From positions 1-13,906 of the forward strand of contig DAOWNK010000061.1 of the NCBI GenBank assembly GCA_030642635.1: a stretch of 13,906 nucleotides of DNA, written 5' to 3'. The position numbers and the translations under genes are program-made. Within the stretch, counting starts at the first letter, position 1, and each line of letters starts with the position of its first letter. Shown here piece after piece: positions 6,151-13,510 of this stretch. The stretch is from Pirellulales bacterium. GTDB taxonomy: Bacteria > Planctomycetota > Planctomycetia > Pirellulales > Thermoguttaceae. The notes under the pieces are model-generated. The model saw only the letters and a program-made list of their open reading frames with translations, was not told the origin of the DNA and did not search any database.

Positions 6151-7203
6151 ATGTCCGACGACTTCAATCTCAACTGTCCCGTGCCGATTGACAACCATAA
6201 GACCGTGCAGCTTGCCCACGGCGGCGGCGGGCGGATGATGCGTGGACTCGTCGAAGGGACGTTCCTACCGGCGTTCGCCGAGAAGGGAAAACCATTCGTG
6301 CCGCACGACAGTGCGGTGCTCGAACCCTGCGACGGCCGACTGGCGTTTACAACCGACTCGTTCGTCATCAGCCCGCTGTTTTTCCCCGGCGGCGATATCG
6401 GCCGGTTGGCCGTCTACGGTACGGTAAACGATCTGGCCATGGCCGGCGCGAAACCGCTGTACTTAAGCGACGGCTTCATCCTGGAAGAGGGATTGTCCAT
6501 GGAAACACTTCGCCGCGTGGTCTGCTCGATGCGAGACGCCGCCGCCGAAGTGGGCGTGCGGATCGTTACCGGCGACACCAAGGTGGTCGACCGCGGCCAG
6601 TGCGACGGAATTTTCATCAACACGGCCGGGATTGGTGCGGTGCCGGACGGCGTGGAGTTTTCACCGGGCCGTGTAACGCCCGGCGACGCGGTGCTGGTAA
6701 GCGGCGATCTGGGCCGGCACGGCATCGCTGTTATGTCGGTCCGCGAAGGGTTGGAGTTCGAGGGCGCCTTGCCCAGCGATTGTGCATCGCTTGCCGGGCT
6801 GGTCGATGCGATGCTGGCCGCCGCAGCGGACGTTCACTGCTTGCGCGACCTGACTCGCGGCGGGCTGGCCGCCGCCGTTATCGAAATCGCCCAGCACGCC
6901 GGAGTTGGGATCGAACTGGAAGAGTCTGCAATTCCGATTGCCGAGCCGGTCGCCGGCGCGTGCGAGCTGTTGGGACTCGACCCGCTCTATGTGGCCAACG
7001 AAGGCCGGCTGGCGGCGGTCGTCCGGGCCGAGGCGGCCGAGGTGGTTTTGGAGATCATGCAATCTCATCCCGCCGCGCAAAGGCCGACCATCATAGGCAC
7101 TGTGACCGACCGGCACGCCGGCGTGGTCGAGCTTCGCGGTCCGCTGGGCGGCCGACGGATAGTCGACGAGCTTAGCGGCGAGCAGATGCCGCGGATTTGT
7201 TGA
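6151..7203 (+). CDS. hypE: HypE, carbamoyl dehydratase for hydrogenase CN ligand
   Basis: ATP-dependent enzyme of the PurM/SelD-like fold that dehydrates the thiocarbamate on its C-terminal cysteine to thiocyanate and donates CN to the HypCD complex. The 350 residues start with the AHGGGG nucleotide loop (22-27) and contain GTVNDLAMAGA (90-100), GDTKVV (141-146) and RDLTRGGLA (232-240). They end in the essential PRIC tail with Cys350 as the last residue, so the protein is intact. It begins 10 bp after the ATPase stop with no visible Shine-Dalgarno, so it is probably translated by coupling to the ATPase. Its expression may thus depend on the ATPase promoter at 4845-4872 as well as on transcripts from hypB. 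Confidence 0.96.
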   Translation: MSDDFNLNCPVPIDNHKTVQLAHGGGGRMMRGLVEGTFLPAFAEKGKPFVPHDSAVLEPCDGRLAFTTDSFVISPLFFPGGDIGRLAVYGTVNDLAMAGAKPLYLSDGFILEEGLSMETLRRVVCSMRDAAAEVGVRIVTGDTKVVDRGQCDGIFINTAGIGAVPDGVEFSPGRVTPGDAVLVSGDLGRHGIAVMSVREGLEFEGALPSDCASLAGLVDAMLAAAADVHCLRDLTRGGLAAAVIEIAQHAGVGIELEESAIPIAEPVAGACELLGLDPLYVANEGRLAAVVRAEAAEVVLEIMQSHPAAQRPTIIGTVTDRHAGVVELRGPLGGRRIVDELSGEQMPRIC

Positions 7204-7327
7204 CGTTTTTCCCAGAATGGACTAACTGTATATTTTGGACAATGCGATTTTGTTTGTCAAGCCCCCTCAATAACCAATTGTAATCGCCACGGTCTCCAGC
7301 CATAATTTTAGTACAGGAGCAATTACC

Positions 7328-7885
7328 ATGACGATGGCGCTGATTCTAATCGCAGTTCTCGGCGTGGAGCCGAAAACCGACATTCCGCGAAACGATGCGC
7401 CTGCCACGTGTGAGGCCCGGGCCGTGTGGAACCACTCAGGCACCGGGGCGTATCCGGGCGATTGGGACCGCTCGGCCAGGCTGCTTGCCGAGTGTGGTTT
7501 TAACATGGTCTTGCCTAACATGCTCTGGGGCGGCCGCAAATCGGTTGCACAGGATTGGCCGGAATGGGTAAAGGCTGGCCTGCTGGATTTCATCTGCCCG
7601 ATGAATTACACGGAAAACGATCAGGCGTTTACCAAGTTGGTGGCCAGCCAACTTGAGCTTGTCGACGGCCGGACTTACATCTACCCGGGCATCGGGGCCA
7701 CGGCGTCACGGTCGAAGCTGTCGGCCGATCGTGTGGTCGATCAGATTGGCATCACGCGGAAACTTGGGGTGGACGGCTTCACCATCTTCAACTTTCACGG
7801 CACTTCGGCCGAGCCGATCATTAAGGCAGCGGGACTGGGCGCCTGCCGCCATCGGGCCGTCCCGCCGCACAGCATAAAGCCGTAA
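7328..7885 (+). pseudogene. Internally deleted GHL10/DUF187-type glycosidase-like gene
   Basis: The 185-residue frame joins two ends of a family-10-like glycosylhydrolase (GHL10, DUF187, usually 350-500 residues). Residues about 31-69 (ARAVWNHSG...LPNMLWGG) match the N-terminal first strand and helix of the barrel. Residues about 70-155 (RKSVAQDWPEWVKAGLLDF, CPMNYT, IYPGIGA, DGFTIFNF) match the C-terminal strands. The central region with most of the barrel and the putative catalytic acids is missing, apparently by an in-frame deletion near 7535. The frame is otherwise open and keeps AGGAG (7315-7319) eight bases before ATG. The first residues are hydrophobic but short for a signal peptide. 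It is probably a remnant, though a small expressed protein cannot be excluded. Its end converges on the next gene with a 7-bp gap. Confidence 0.7.
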
Positions 7886-7892
7886 CTTCGCT

Positions 7893-8291
7893 TTAGAACC
7901 CGATGCCGACCGAAAAATGCCTGCCGTAGTAGTTGACCATACCGTGTGAACGGCCGTACGGCCGCGGAACATAATAGTAGTAAGAGTACGGCACGTAGTA
8001 GGGCTGGATCACTACCGGCGGACGACAGTGGCATCCGTGGTGCCAGTGGTGTCGATGGTGGCCGTGGTGCCAGTGGTGTCGATGGTGGCCGTGGTGCCAG
8101 TGGTGTCGATGGTGACCGTGGTGTTTGTGGTGTCGGTGGTGAACATGGTGTTTGTGGTGGTGTTTCGCCAGTTGAAGTTTCACCTCGTTCGGCGGGCCGC
8201 CGTGTCGGCCGCCGTGCCCGGCCGCCGCTTGACCGGCCGTGGCCACGCACAACAGTCCCGAGATCGTCAGGATTAGTGCGATCTTTTTCAT
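7893..8291 (-). CDS. Secreted histidine-rich repeat protein
   Basis: A 132-residue exported protein of unknown function. The signal peptide MKKIALILTISGLLCVATAGQAAA (cleavage near residue 22-24) is followed by a His-rich segment of roughly 55 residues made of HH-K/R/W/G units. This includes three perfect 9-residue repeats GHHRHHWHH, then CHC, and a Tyr-rich tail (PYYVPYSYYYYVPRPYG) ending VGIGF. The start at 8291 is chosen over a longer frame because AAGGAG (8298-8303) lies six bases upstream and the signal peptide begins there. Metal binding (Ni, Zn, Cu) at the cell surface is chemically plausible. A tie to the nearby nickel-enzyme cluster is inference only: the gene is on the opposite strand and separated from it by a broken gene. 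Confidence 0.8.
   Translation of the reverse strand: MKKIALILTISGLLCVATAGQAAAGHGGRHGGPPNEVKLQLAKHHHKHHVHHRHHKHHGHHRHHWHHGHHRHHWHHGHHRHHWHHGCHCRPPVVIQPYYVPYSYYYYVPRPYGRSHGMVNYYGRHFSVGIGF
8037..8117. repeat. Three 27-bp tandem repeats encoding GHHRHHWHH
   Basis: Copies at 8037-8063, 8064-8090 and 8091-8117. The first two are identical and the third differs by one base (GGTGACC for GGTGGCC). More degenerate units follow to about 8160. The repeat keeps frame, so copy-number change by slippage would lengthen or shorten the His domain without breaking the gene. Confidence 0.9.
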
Positions 8292-8341
8292 GACTTGCTC
8301 CTTGTTTTGAAGTTGCGGGAGAACGTTACACAATATCCCCA

Positions 8342-8357
8342 CGCACTTTTTGTACCA
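8342..8357 (-). promoter_or_regulatory. Candidate sigma54-type promoter of the His-rich gene
   Basis: On the minus strand the 16-mer TGGTACAAAAAGTGCG has GG and GC separated by ten bases, the -24/-12 spacing of sigma54 promoters. It matches TGGCAC-N5-TTGC at most of the key positions. A start about 12 bp downstream would give a leader of roughly 40 bases before the ATG at 8291. It is a single unsupported match. Confidence 0.25.
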
Positions 8358-8537
8358 AAAAAGTTGAAGTTTGCACAACCCATTGCAGGCAAGGCACTTA
8401 CACGATGTACGCGGGAATTCATCGTCAATGGTTAGGCGAAAAGCGCCGTCAATGTGACGACTGTTGATGTCGTGTTGACGACACAAGGCAGTCAAAGGCC
8501 GCCGTACCGGCGACCGCTAAACGTGTTGATTACCCCA

Positions 8538-8622
8538 CAGTGGCGCCGGCGTCCCGCCGGTGTGACGTAACTTGTGGCAACGCCTATACTTGTGTGCCAC
8601 CGGCGAGACGCCGGCGCCACTG
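8538..8622. repeat. Inverted pair of 25-bp palindromic repeats
   Basis: Units at 8538-8562 and 8598-8622 are inverted copies differing at one base and separated by 35 bp. Each unit also contains its own small palindrome (CCGGCG/CGCCGG type). Together they can form a long stem 19 bp past the stop of the isomerase-like gene on the minus strand, where they may end or stabilise its mRNA. A third copy lies in the propeller gene at 11549-11573. Confidence 0.85.
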
Positions 8623-8641
8623 AAATGTTACGCGAATCCGT

Positions 8642-9538
8642 TCAACTTTGAGCCTGTGCCACCAGTTTCTCAAAGACCTCGCGCTGCTCGATCAACGCGG
8701 CGATGCGGTCTTTCTTCGGCTTGGTATGACACTCAAGCAGAATCCAGCCGTCGTAGTCCATCTCGACAAACAAATTGATCAACTCCAGGTAGGGATAACC
8801 GCCGAGGTTCAACTCGCGGACATGGGCGGTTCGGCCGAAACGGTCTTTGACCAGGTTGAAGTTGTACGCCAATCCCTTCCCACGCAGGTCTTGGGCGTTG
8901 CTGTTCCAGCAGACGCCGACGTTCGGATTGTCGGCCACATCCATGATCGCCTTGATGGTCGGCAACTCGGCACACGAACCGTGCACTTCCAGCCGGATTT
9001 GCTGGGCGTAGTCTCCGGCGAATCGGCCGACGACGTTCAGTGCGTCGCCGATCTGCTCGATCGTCTTTTCGTGCGGCACACCCTTGTGGAAGCTGTTAGG
9101 CTTGACCTTCACACCGCTGCCGCCGCAGTCGTGGCTGAGCTTGACGAACGCCTTTGTAGCCTCGATGGCCGCTTTTAGCTTATCTGGATTTGGGCCGTCG
9201 AAACGTTCGTTGCTGCCGGGTCCGACGAACACGACCGGGCTATTGTCGAAGCGTTTTTTCACTTCCTTACGCTGCTCGGCGTTCAGACTAAGTTCGACGC
9301 CGTGCCGATGCGTGGTCCTAAGCTCTACGCCCAGCACCTTCGACTTCTCACAGTTTGCAATGAGTGTCGGCAGATCCCAATCCTTTCCCCAAAGGTATGT
9401 GACCAGCCCCAGCCTCATTTTCGAGCCGGGTTTCTCGGCAGCCAGAGCCGCTGCTTTACCGAACGGGCCGGCGGCCAACGTCGCGGCGCCGAAGACCATG
9501 GACTTTTTGAAAAACTCACGTCGTGATGAACGATTCAT
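8642..9538 (-). CDS. Tat-exported sugar phosphate isomerase/epimerase-like TIM-barrel protein
   Basis: A 298-residue protein of the xylose-isomerase-like TIM-barrel superfamily (AP endonuclease family 2 fold). The N-terminus has a Tat signal, SRREFFKKS (5-13), then a hydrophobic stretch to about residue 34 (AALAAEKPG), so export of a folded, probably metal-loaded protein is expected. Barrel strands are visible as MRLGLVTYLW (41-50), LGVELRTTHRHG (69-80), SGVKVKP (141-147), IRLEVHG (181-187), VGVCWNSN (207-214) and WILLECH (265-271). Glu184 and Glu269 are likely metal ligands. The usual Asp of the CWD-type strand is Asn here. AAGGAG (9547-9552) eight bases before ATG supports the start. It lies 33 bp after the propeller gene, so the two probably share a transcript. 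Substrate unknown; a periplasmic sugar is likely. Confidence 0.85.
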   Translation of the reverse strand: MNRSSRREFFKKSMVFGAATLAAGPFGKAAALAAEKPGSKMRLGLVTYLWGKDWDLPTLIANCEKSKVLGVELRTTHRHGVELSLNAEQRKEVKKRFDNSPVVFVGPGSNERFDGPNPDKLKAAIEATKAFVKLSHDCGGSGVKVKPNSFHKGVPHEKTIEQIGDALNVVGRFAGDYAQQIRLEVHGSCAELPTIKAIMDVADNPNVGVCWNSNAQDLRGKGLAYNFNLVKDRFGRTAHVRELNLGGYPYLELINLFVEMDYDGWILLECHTKPKKDRIAALIEQREVFEKLVAQAQS

Positions 9539-9571
9539 TGTGGTTACTCCTTGGTTAGTGGTTAGTAATTC

Positions 9572-12500
9572 CTATTCTCGCACAATCTCCACGCCGTGCA
9601 AGATCGGCAGTTGTTCGGCGGCTTGCTTGTCGGTTTTCGAGATCAGCTCGACGACAAGGTTATCGACTACCTCGATGCCGTCGAACTGCTTGAATACTGC
9701 CCGATCGCGGCCGCCGGTTTCCCGAACGATGTCGAAGTTCTCCTGCACCAGCCTGCCTTGCAGCTTGATGTCGAAGATGCGTCGGCCCGGTTGGTCGTTT
9801 TTCGGATCGGCGAACGCCAGCCGTACGGTGTATCGAGCGGGCCCGTCGTCTTTCTTGCGCAATGGAATAGTGCACTTGTGCAAACCGCGTGCGACCGAGG
9901 CGAACAGCCACGGGTCGTCGGTCCCGGTGGTTTTGGTATAGACGGAATTGTCCGTGGAGAATTTGCCGCCCTGATGGAAGACAGTATCGAACTTAAACTG
10001 CAACAGCAGTTTACCAGCAAGCTGTGGATATTTGTTCCACAACGGTCGTGGATACCCCAGCCACAGTTTGCCGGCTGCGTCTTTTCGGTCGCCGGGGGCG
10101 CCGAAGTTCAGTGCCAGCCGCTTGACAGGAGTCATCGGCCCGGGTGCGCTGTACCACGCCCAGGCCTTGTTTTTCTCGGTTGGTTTGAATGCTATGCTGC
10201 ACATGTTCGGGAACGAGCACATGCAGCCGGCGCTGGCCTCGGGCACCAGCAGCAATCCGCCGGCCGGTATGAAGTTGATCCAACAGCCGGGCCGATGAGA
10301 ACCGAAGTGCATCGTGCCGTAGTCGTTCACCAGATCGTAGTAGCCGAGGTTCCAGGAACGGAAGAGCATGCAGTTCGGCGCAGCGCAGGGACATCCGCAA
10401 TGATGTCCCGGCCGGGCGAATTGCCACAAGTCGTTTTTGCCGGTGACCGGGTGTACCCGCGTCTTCTGCTCGCCGGTATGCAGGTCGAACGCCCACGGCT
10501 CGGCGTGGAACGTATCGCCGACGATCAGTGGGCGGACGCGGAACGCAATCGGCCGCGACCATAGCAGCTTGCCGTCCTCGGCCGAAACTGCCGTGACTCG
10601 GCGTGAGTCGAACTGGCCGGCGAAGAACTGCTTCCAGAAGTGCCCGTCGAGGTACACACCAAACAGTGTGAGCACGCCGTGGTTGTACATGGCCGACATC
10701 ATGGCGTAATCGCCGGGAATGGCTGCATGATGGCCGCCGCAGCCGGTCAGGTCTACCGGCTTTTTCCACAGTACCTTACCCGTCTTTGCGTCCAGTGCGA
10801 TTACCGTCCGCACGTCGGCCTTCTCCGGCGCGGTGGCGGCTCGGGCACGCAGCGATTCAGACAGATTCTTAATGATTTCACGTTGCTCCTCGATTGCCTT
10901 TTGACGCTGCCCGTCGGCAACTTCCTTGGTGACGAGGAAGACTTTGCCGTCACCTATGGTGATCGTGTTATTGGGGATTTTCTTGCCGTCGTACGTCCAA
11001 CGACGCTCTCCTGTTTCAACGTCGACAACGAAGATGCTGTTGCTACTGTTGGAGCCGGCGTCTCGGCTGCCGTATAGCAGTTTGCCGACACATGCGACGT
11101 ACGTCCAACGGCCCGAATCGCCAGTTGTGTAGGTCGCTTTGGTCAGACCGGTGGCCGGATCGAGCCGCAGGCACTTGTTGCCTGTCGCCACGAACAGTCC
11201 GTCGCGACTGAGCGCCATGTTGCCGCACGTGTGCGAAGTGTTGGTGCGGATAGCGCCTGGAATGTCGCGTTGCCACAGTTTCACGCCGTTGTAGGCGTCG
11301 TAAGCCATCACGGTGTTTTCGCCTTGCACGAACATCCGCCCGGCCAGTGACAGCGGTGCGGCCGCCCGGCGGTGACGCTCGTTCATCCTGGCCGGCCCGG
11401 GCGCCCCGTACCACAGCACGCCAAATGGTGCGTTGACCAGTTGATCGTCGCCGCAGGCGGTGTTGCTGGGCTGGGCGTATTGATGTGTCCAACTGCCGAC
11501 GCCGGGCAAAGGGCCGCGAGTGATTGTCGCCCAGATGCCGTTGTCGACCACCGGCGAGACGCCGGTGCCACTGTTTCTCGGTTTTGAAAACATTTTCAGC
11601 CACTTGTTGAGTGTTTCGGCATCAAGCGGTTTGACATTCTTCGGGCATTCGGCCGGCTGCCCGATCATAACAACACCGCCGAGCGGCTTGAGCATACGGA
11701 ATATATCGGCCGGGTCGTCGGGCAACTCGCCGGTAAGCATGGCCGTCTCGGAGACGATCAGGTTGGCGAAGTAGTCGGAGTACGGCACGTTGTCCAGCGG
11801 CCACTGTTCGACACACACCCGATCGCCGTACACACCGGCGGCATCGAGCGTCTTTCTCGCGGCGGCCACCTTGTCGGCATCCGGCGAGACGGCATATATC
11901 ATAAGCTCCGACCGTCGGGCCAGTTCCAACGCCAGTTCACCCGTTTCAAGGCCCAACACCAGGCAGAAGCCTCGCTTGACGCCCGTTTCGCTCAAGATCG
12001 TCTCGGCCGCTTGGCGGAACATCGGCCCAGTCGGAGAGTCGGCATATGGATTCTCTTTGATAGTTTCGGTGACCCGGCCGTGTTGCGGCGTGCCGGAGGG
12101 TCCGAAGCAGTAGATCAGTCCCTTATCAGTGCTGACCAGCAATCGTCCGTCGGCGACGGCGAGTCCCTTTGCCGTTCCTTCCACCTTGCCGTTCCAGAGT
12201 TGTTTGCCTGTAGTTGCATCGACGGCGACGACTTGATTTTTCCCGCCTGCAAACAGGGTGTTTCCGGCCAGTATCAAAGCATCGGGGCACTTCGTCGGGC
12301 AGCGCCACCGGACGCAGGCGTCCATATCCGCTTTTGCCTTTTTGAACTTGTTTTCCTCCAACGTCAAGGCATCCTGATGTTTCTTGATCTCTTCCTGCGA
12401 TTTGTTGTGTTTTTTTGCCTGATACACCTTTGGTCTCAGACGCCGAGTTTCCTTAAGTGCGGCAAGACGTCGTCGGCTGGCCTCGGGATAGTTTTTTCGA

Positions 12501-13510
12501 TTGATGGCCGTCATCTCCCGATCGGTCGCCATATATGAGATATCGCGTGTGACGATGAGTTGCCGGCCGCCGAACCATGCAAATCGGTTTCTCGGCGACT
12601 TACGATCGTATGCAATCATCTCCTCGGTGCCGGTGAACAGGTGGTTGCCGGCCAGCAGTGCGTATGTGCCGCCGGTTTCATGGCCGAAGTAGGTCTCGTA
12701 TACAAGCCGTCCGTCGCGTCGGTCGAACGCGGCGGGCGAGACGCGGCCCATCGGCACGTAGAGGTGCGATTTCGAGGCCAACATGTAGCCTTGCGGCGAG
12801 ATGCGGCTCATCGGCTTTTCGCCGCAAGTATCGTTACACCAGATATTCCGCCCGGTGTCGGCATCAACGGCATAGAGGAACACGCCCTCGGCCGGGAAGA
12901 TGCCGGCGCCGAAGTATGCGATGCCGTCGTCGATCAGCACGCCGGTGCGCAACGGCCAAAGCGAGATCATCCGGCCGCTGCCCAACACGTGCTGATCTTC
13001 CGGCGCAGCGTGGAACTTCCACACAACCGATCCGTCCTTAGCGTCGAGGCAGTAGGCGTAGCCGTCGTCGGAGCCGAAGTAAACCCGCCCGTCGGCCAAC
13101 GTCGGCGCCAGCCGGACCGGACCGCCGGTGATCTTCGTCCAGCGGATTTTGCCCGTGGCTGCATCGAGGCAGTAAACCTTGTTATCGGCCGATGAACCGA
13201 AGTAAATCGCCCCGTCGGCCGCGACCGGCTGGAACACGTCGTCGAAGTGGTTCCGCCGCAGTTCAATAAGCTGATACCAACCGCCGACCGGCTCGGGCTT
13301 CGGGTCGTCCCATGCCGAACGCGGTGCATGAGTTGATTTGAACGCCCAACTTTCGACCAGCGGAAGGTCGAGCTTTTCCGAAGTGACGCCGCTTCGGGCC
13401 GTATCGTGCCGATACGTCGGCCAATCTTCGGCACGTGCAACTGTGGCGACAAGCATCGTGGCCAAGAAACCGTAAAGAAGCAGCTTTACACTTTGCTGTT
13501 TGCATGTCAT
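9572..13510 (-). CDS. Giant secreted PQQ-type double beta-propeller with methyltransferase-like and malectin-like domains
   Basis: A 1312-residue exported protein. A signal peptide (to about ARA-EDW, residue 27) is followed by a first PQQ/quinoprotein-like propeller (about 30-470; blades such as VYCLDAATGKIRWTK) interrupted by a Lys/Glu-rich probable coiled coil (about 343-398). A class I SAM-methyltransferase-like segment comes next (about 500-620; VLGLETGELALELA 518-531, AVSPD, MLKPLGGVVMIGQP). A repeat-derived GTGVSPV follows at 648-654, then a second propeller (about 690-1130) with another charged helix (862-895) and two Cys-rich motifs near 1038-1047 and 1096-1104. A C-terminal malectin-like beta domain (about 1165-1312) closes it. 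No CxxCH heme motif is seen. Such proteins are typical of planctomycetes, but the role is not known; carbohydrate binding or a redox or structural role is possible. The first in-frame Met sets the start, with only a weak upstream AAAGAGAA. Confidence 0.85.
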   Translation of the reverse strand: MTCKQQSVKLLLYGFLATMLVATVARAEDWPTYRHDTARSGVTSEKLDLPLVESWAFKSTHAPRSAWDDPKPEPVGGWYQLIELRRNHFDDVFQPVAADGAIYFGSSADNKVYCLDAATGKIRWTKITGGPVRLAPTLADGRVYFGSDDGYAYCLDAKDGSVVWKFHAAPEDQHVLGSGRMISLWPLRTGVLIDDGIAYFGAGIFPAEGVFLYAVDADTGRNIWCNDTCGEKPMSRISPQGYMLASKSHLYVPMGRVSPAAFDRRDGRLVYETYFGHETGGTYALLAGNHLFTGTEEMIAYDRKSPRNRFAWFGGRQLIVTRDISYMATDREMTAINRKNYPEASRRRLAALKETRRLRPKVYQAKKHNKSQEEIKKHQDALTLEENKFKKAKADMDACVRWRCPTKCPDALILAGNTLFAGGKNQVVAVDATTGKQLWNGKVEGTAKGLAVADGRLLVSTDKGLIYCFGPSGTPQHGRVTETIKENPYADSPTGPMFRQAAETILSETGVKRGFCLVLGLETGELALELARRSELMIYAVSPDADKVAAARKTLDAAGVYGDRVCVEQWPLDNVPYSDYFANLIVSETAMLTGELPDDPADIFRMLKPLGGVVMIGQPAECPKNVKPLDAETLNKWLKMFSKPRNSGTGVSPVVDNGIWATITRGPLPGVGSWTHQYAQPSNTACGDDQLVNAPFGVLWYGAPGPARMNERHRRAAAPLSLAGRMFVQGENTVMAYDAYNGVKLWQRDIPGAIRTNTSHTCGNMALSRDGLFVATGNKCLRLDPATGLTKATYTTGDSGRWTYVACVGKLLYGSRDAGSNSSNSIFVVDVETGERRWTYDGKKIPNNTITIGDGKVFLVTKEVADGQRQKAIEEQREIIKNLSESLRARAATAPEKADVRTVIALDAKTGKVLWKKPVDLTGCGGHHAAIPGDYAMMSAMYNHGVLTLFGVYLDGHFWKQFFAGQFDSRRVTAVSAEDGKLLWSRPIAFRVRPLIVGDTFHAEPWAFDLHTGEQKTRVHPVTGKNDLWQFARPGHHCGCPCAAPNCMLFRSWNLGYYDLVNDYGTMHFGSHRPGCWINFIPAGGLLLVPEASAGCMCSFPNMCSIAFKPTEKNKAWAWYSAPGPMTPVKRLALNFGAPGDRKDAAGKLWLGYPRPLWNKYPQLAGKLLLQFKFDTVFHQGGKFSTDNSVYTKTTGTDDPWLFASVARGLHKCTIPLRKKDDGPARYTVRLAFADPKNDQPGRRIFDIKLQGRLVQENFDIVRETGGRDRAVFKQFDGIEVVDNLVVELISKTDKQAAEQLPILHGVEIVRE
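11549..11573 (-). repeat. Third copy of the 25-bp repeat, translated in the propeller gene
   Basis: CACCGGCG-AGA-CGCCGGTG core (perfect 8-bp arms) plus CCACTG. It differs by one base from the copy at 8598-8622. On the coding strand it reads S-GTGVSPV in the linker between the methyltransferase-like part and the second propeller, at residues 647-654. The frame continues on both sides, so the insertion is tolerated. Confidence 0.85.

Larger units (their letters stand above)
8292..8641. other. Gene-free region between the His-rich and isomerase-like genes
   Basis: No convincing gene. It holds the upstream region of the His-rich gene (Shine-Dalgarno 8298-8303, candidate promoter 8342-8357) and the inverted repeat pair 8538-8622 just past the isomerase-like stop codon. 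The stretch 8360-8535 shows nothing I can assign; a frame runs through it upstream of the His-rich start but lacks any recognisable protein. Confidence 0.6.

Noticed and set aside
8037..8117. CRISPR-like array
   Set aside because: The repeats are directly adjacent with no spacers and keep a protein frame, so this is a coding tandem repeat.
7946..8293. Plus-strand repeat proteins across the His-rich gene (Gly/Val-rich frames)
   Set aside because: Caused by the 27-bp tandem repeat being open in several frames. The minus-strand frame has a signal peptide and a good Shine-Dalgarno.
9084..9941. Long plus-strand open frame (285 codons) and another at 9596-10564
   Set aside because: They are opposite-strand shadows of the isomerase-like and propeller genes; they have no family motifs and no ribosome-binding site, while the minus-strand proteins are clearly recognisable.
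10365..10400. Possible heme-binding Cys/His cluster in the propeller protein (HHCGCPC)
   Set aside because: No CxxCH motif is present; the Cys cluster may bind a metal or form disulfides but does not support a c-type cytochrome call.
10742..10765. Terminator-like hairpin with T-run on the plus strand (GCCGGT...ACCGGC TTTTT)
   Set aside because: It lies inside the minus-strand propeller gene, with no plus-strand gene to terminate; its codons encode normal protein (KKPVDLTG).
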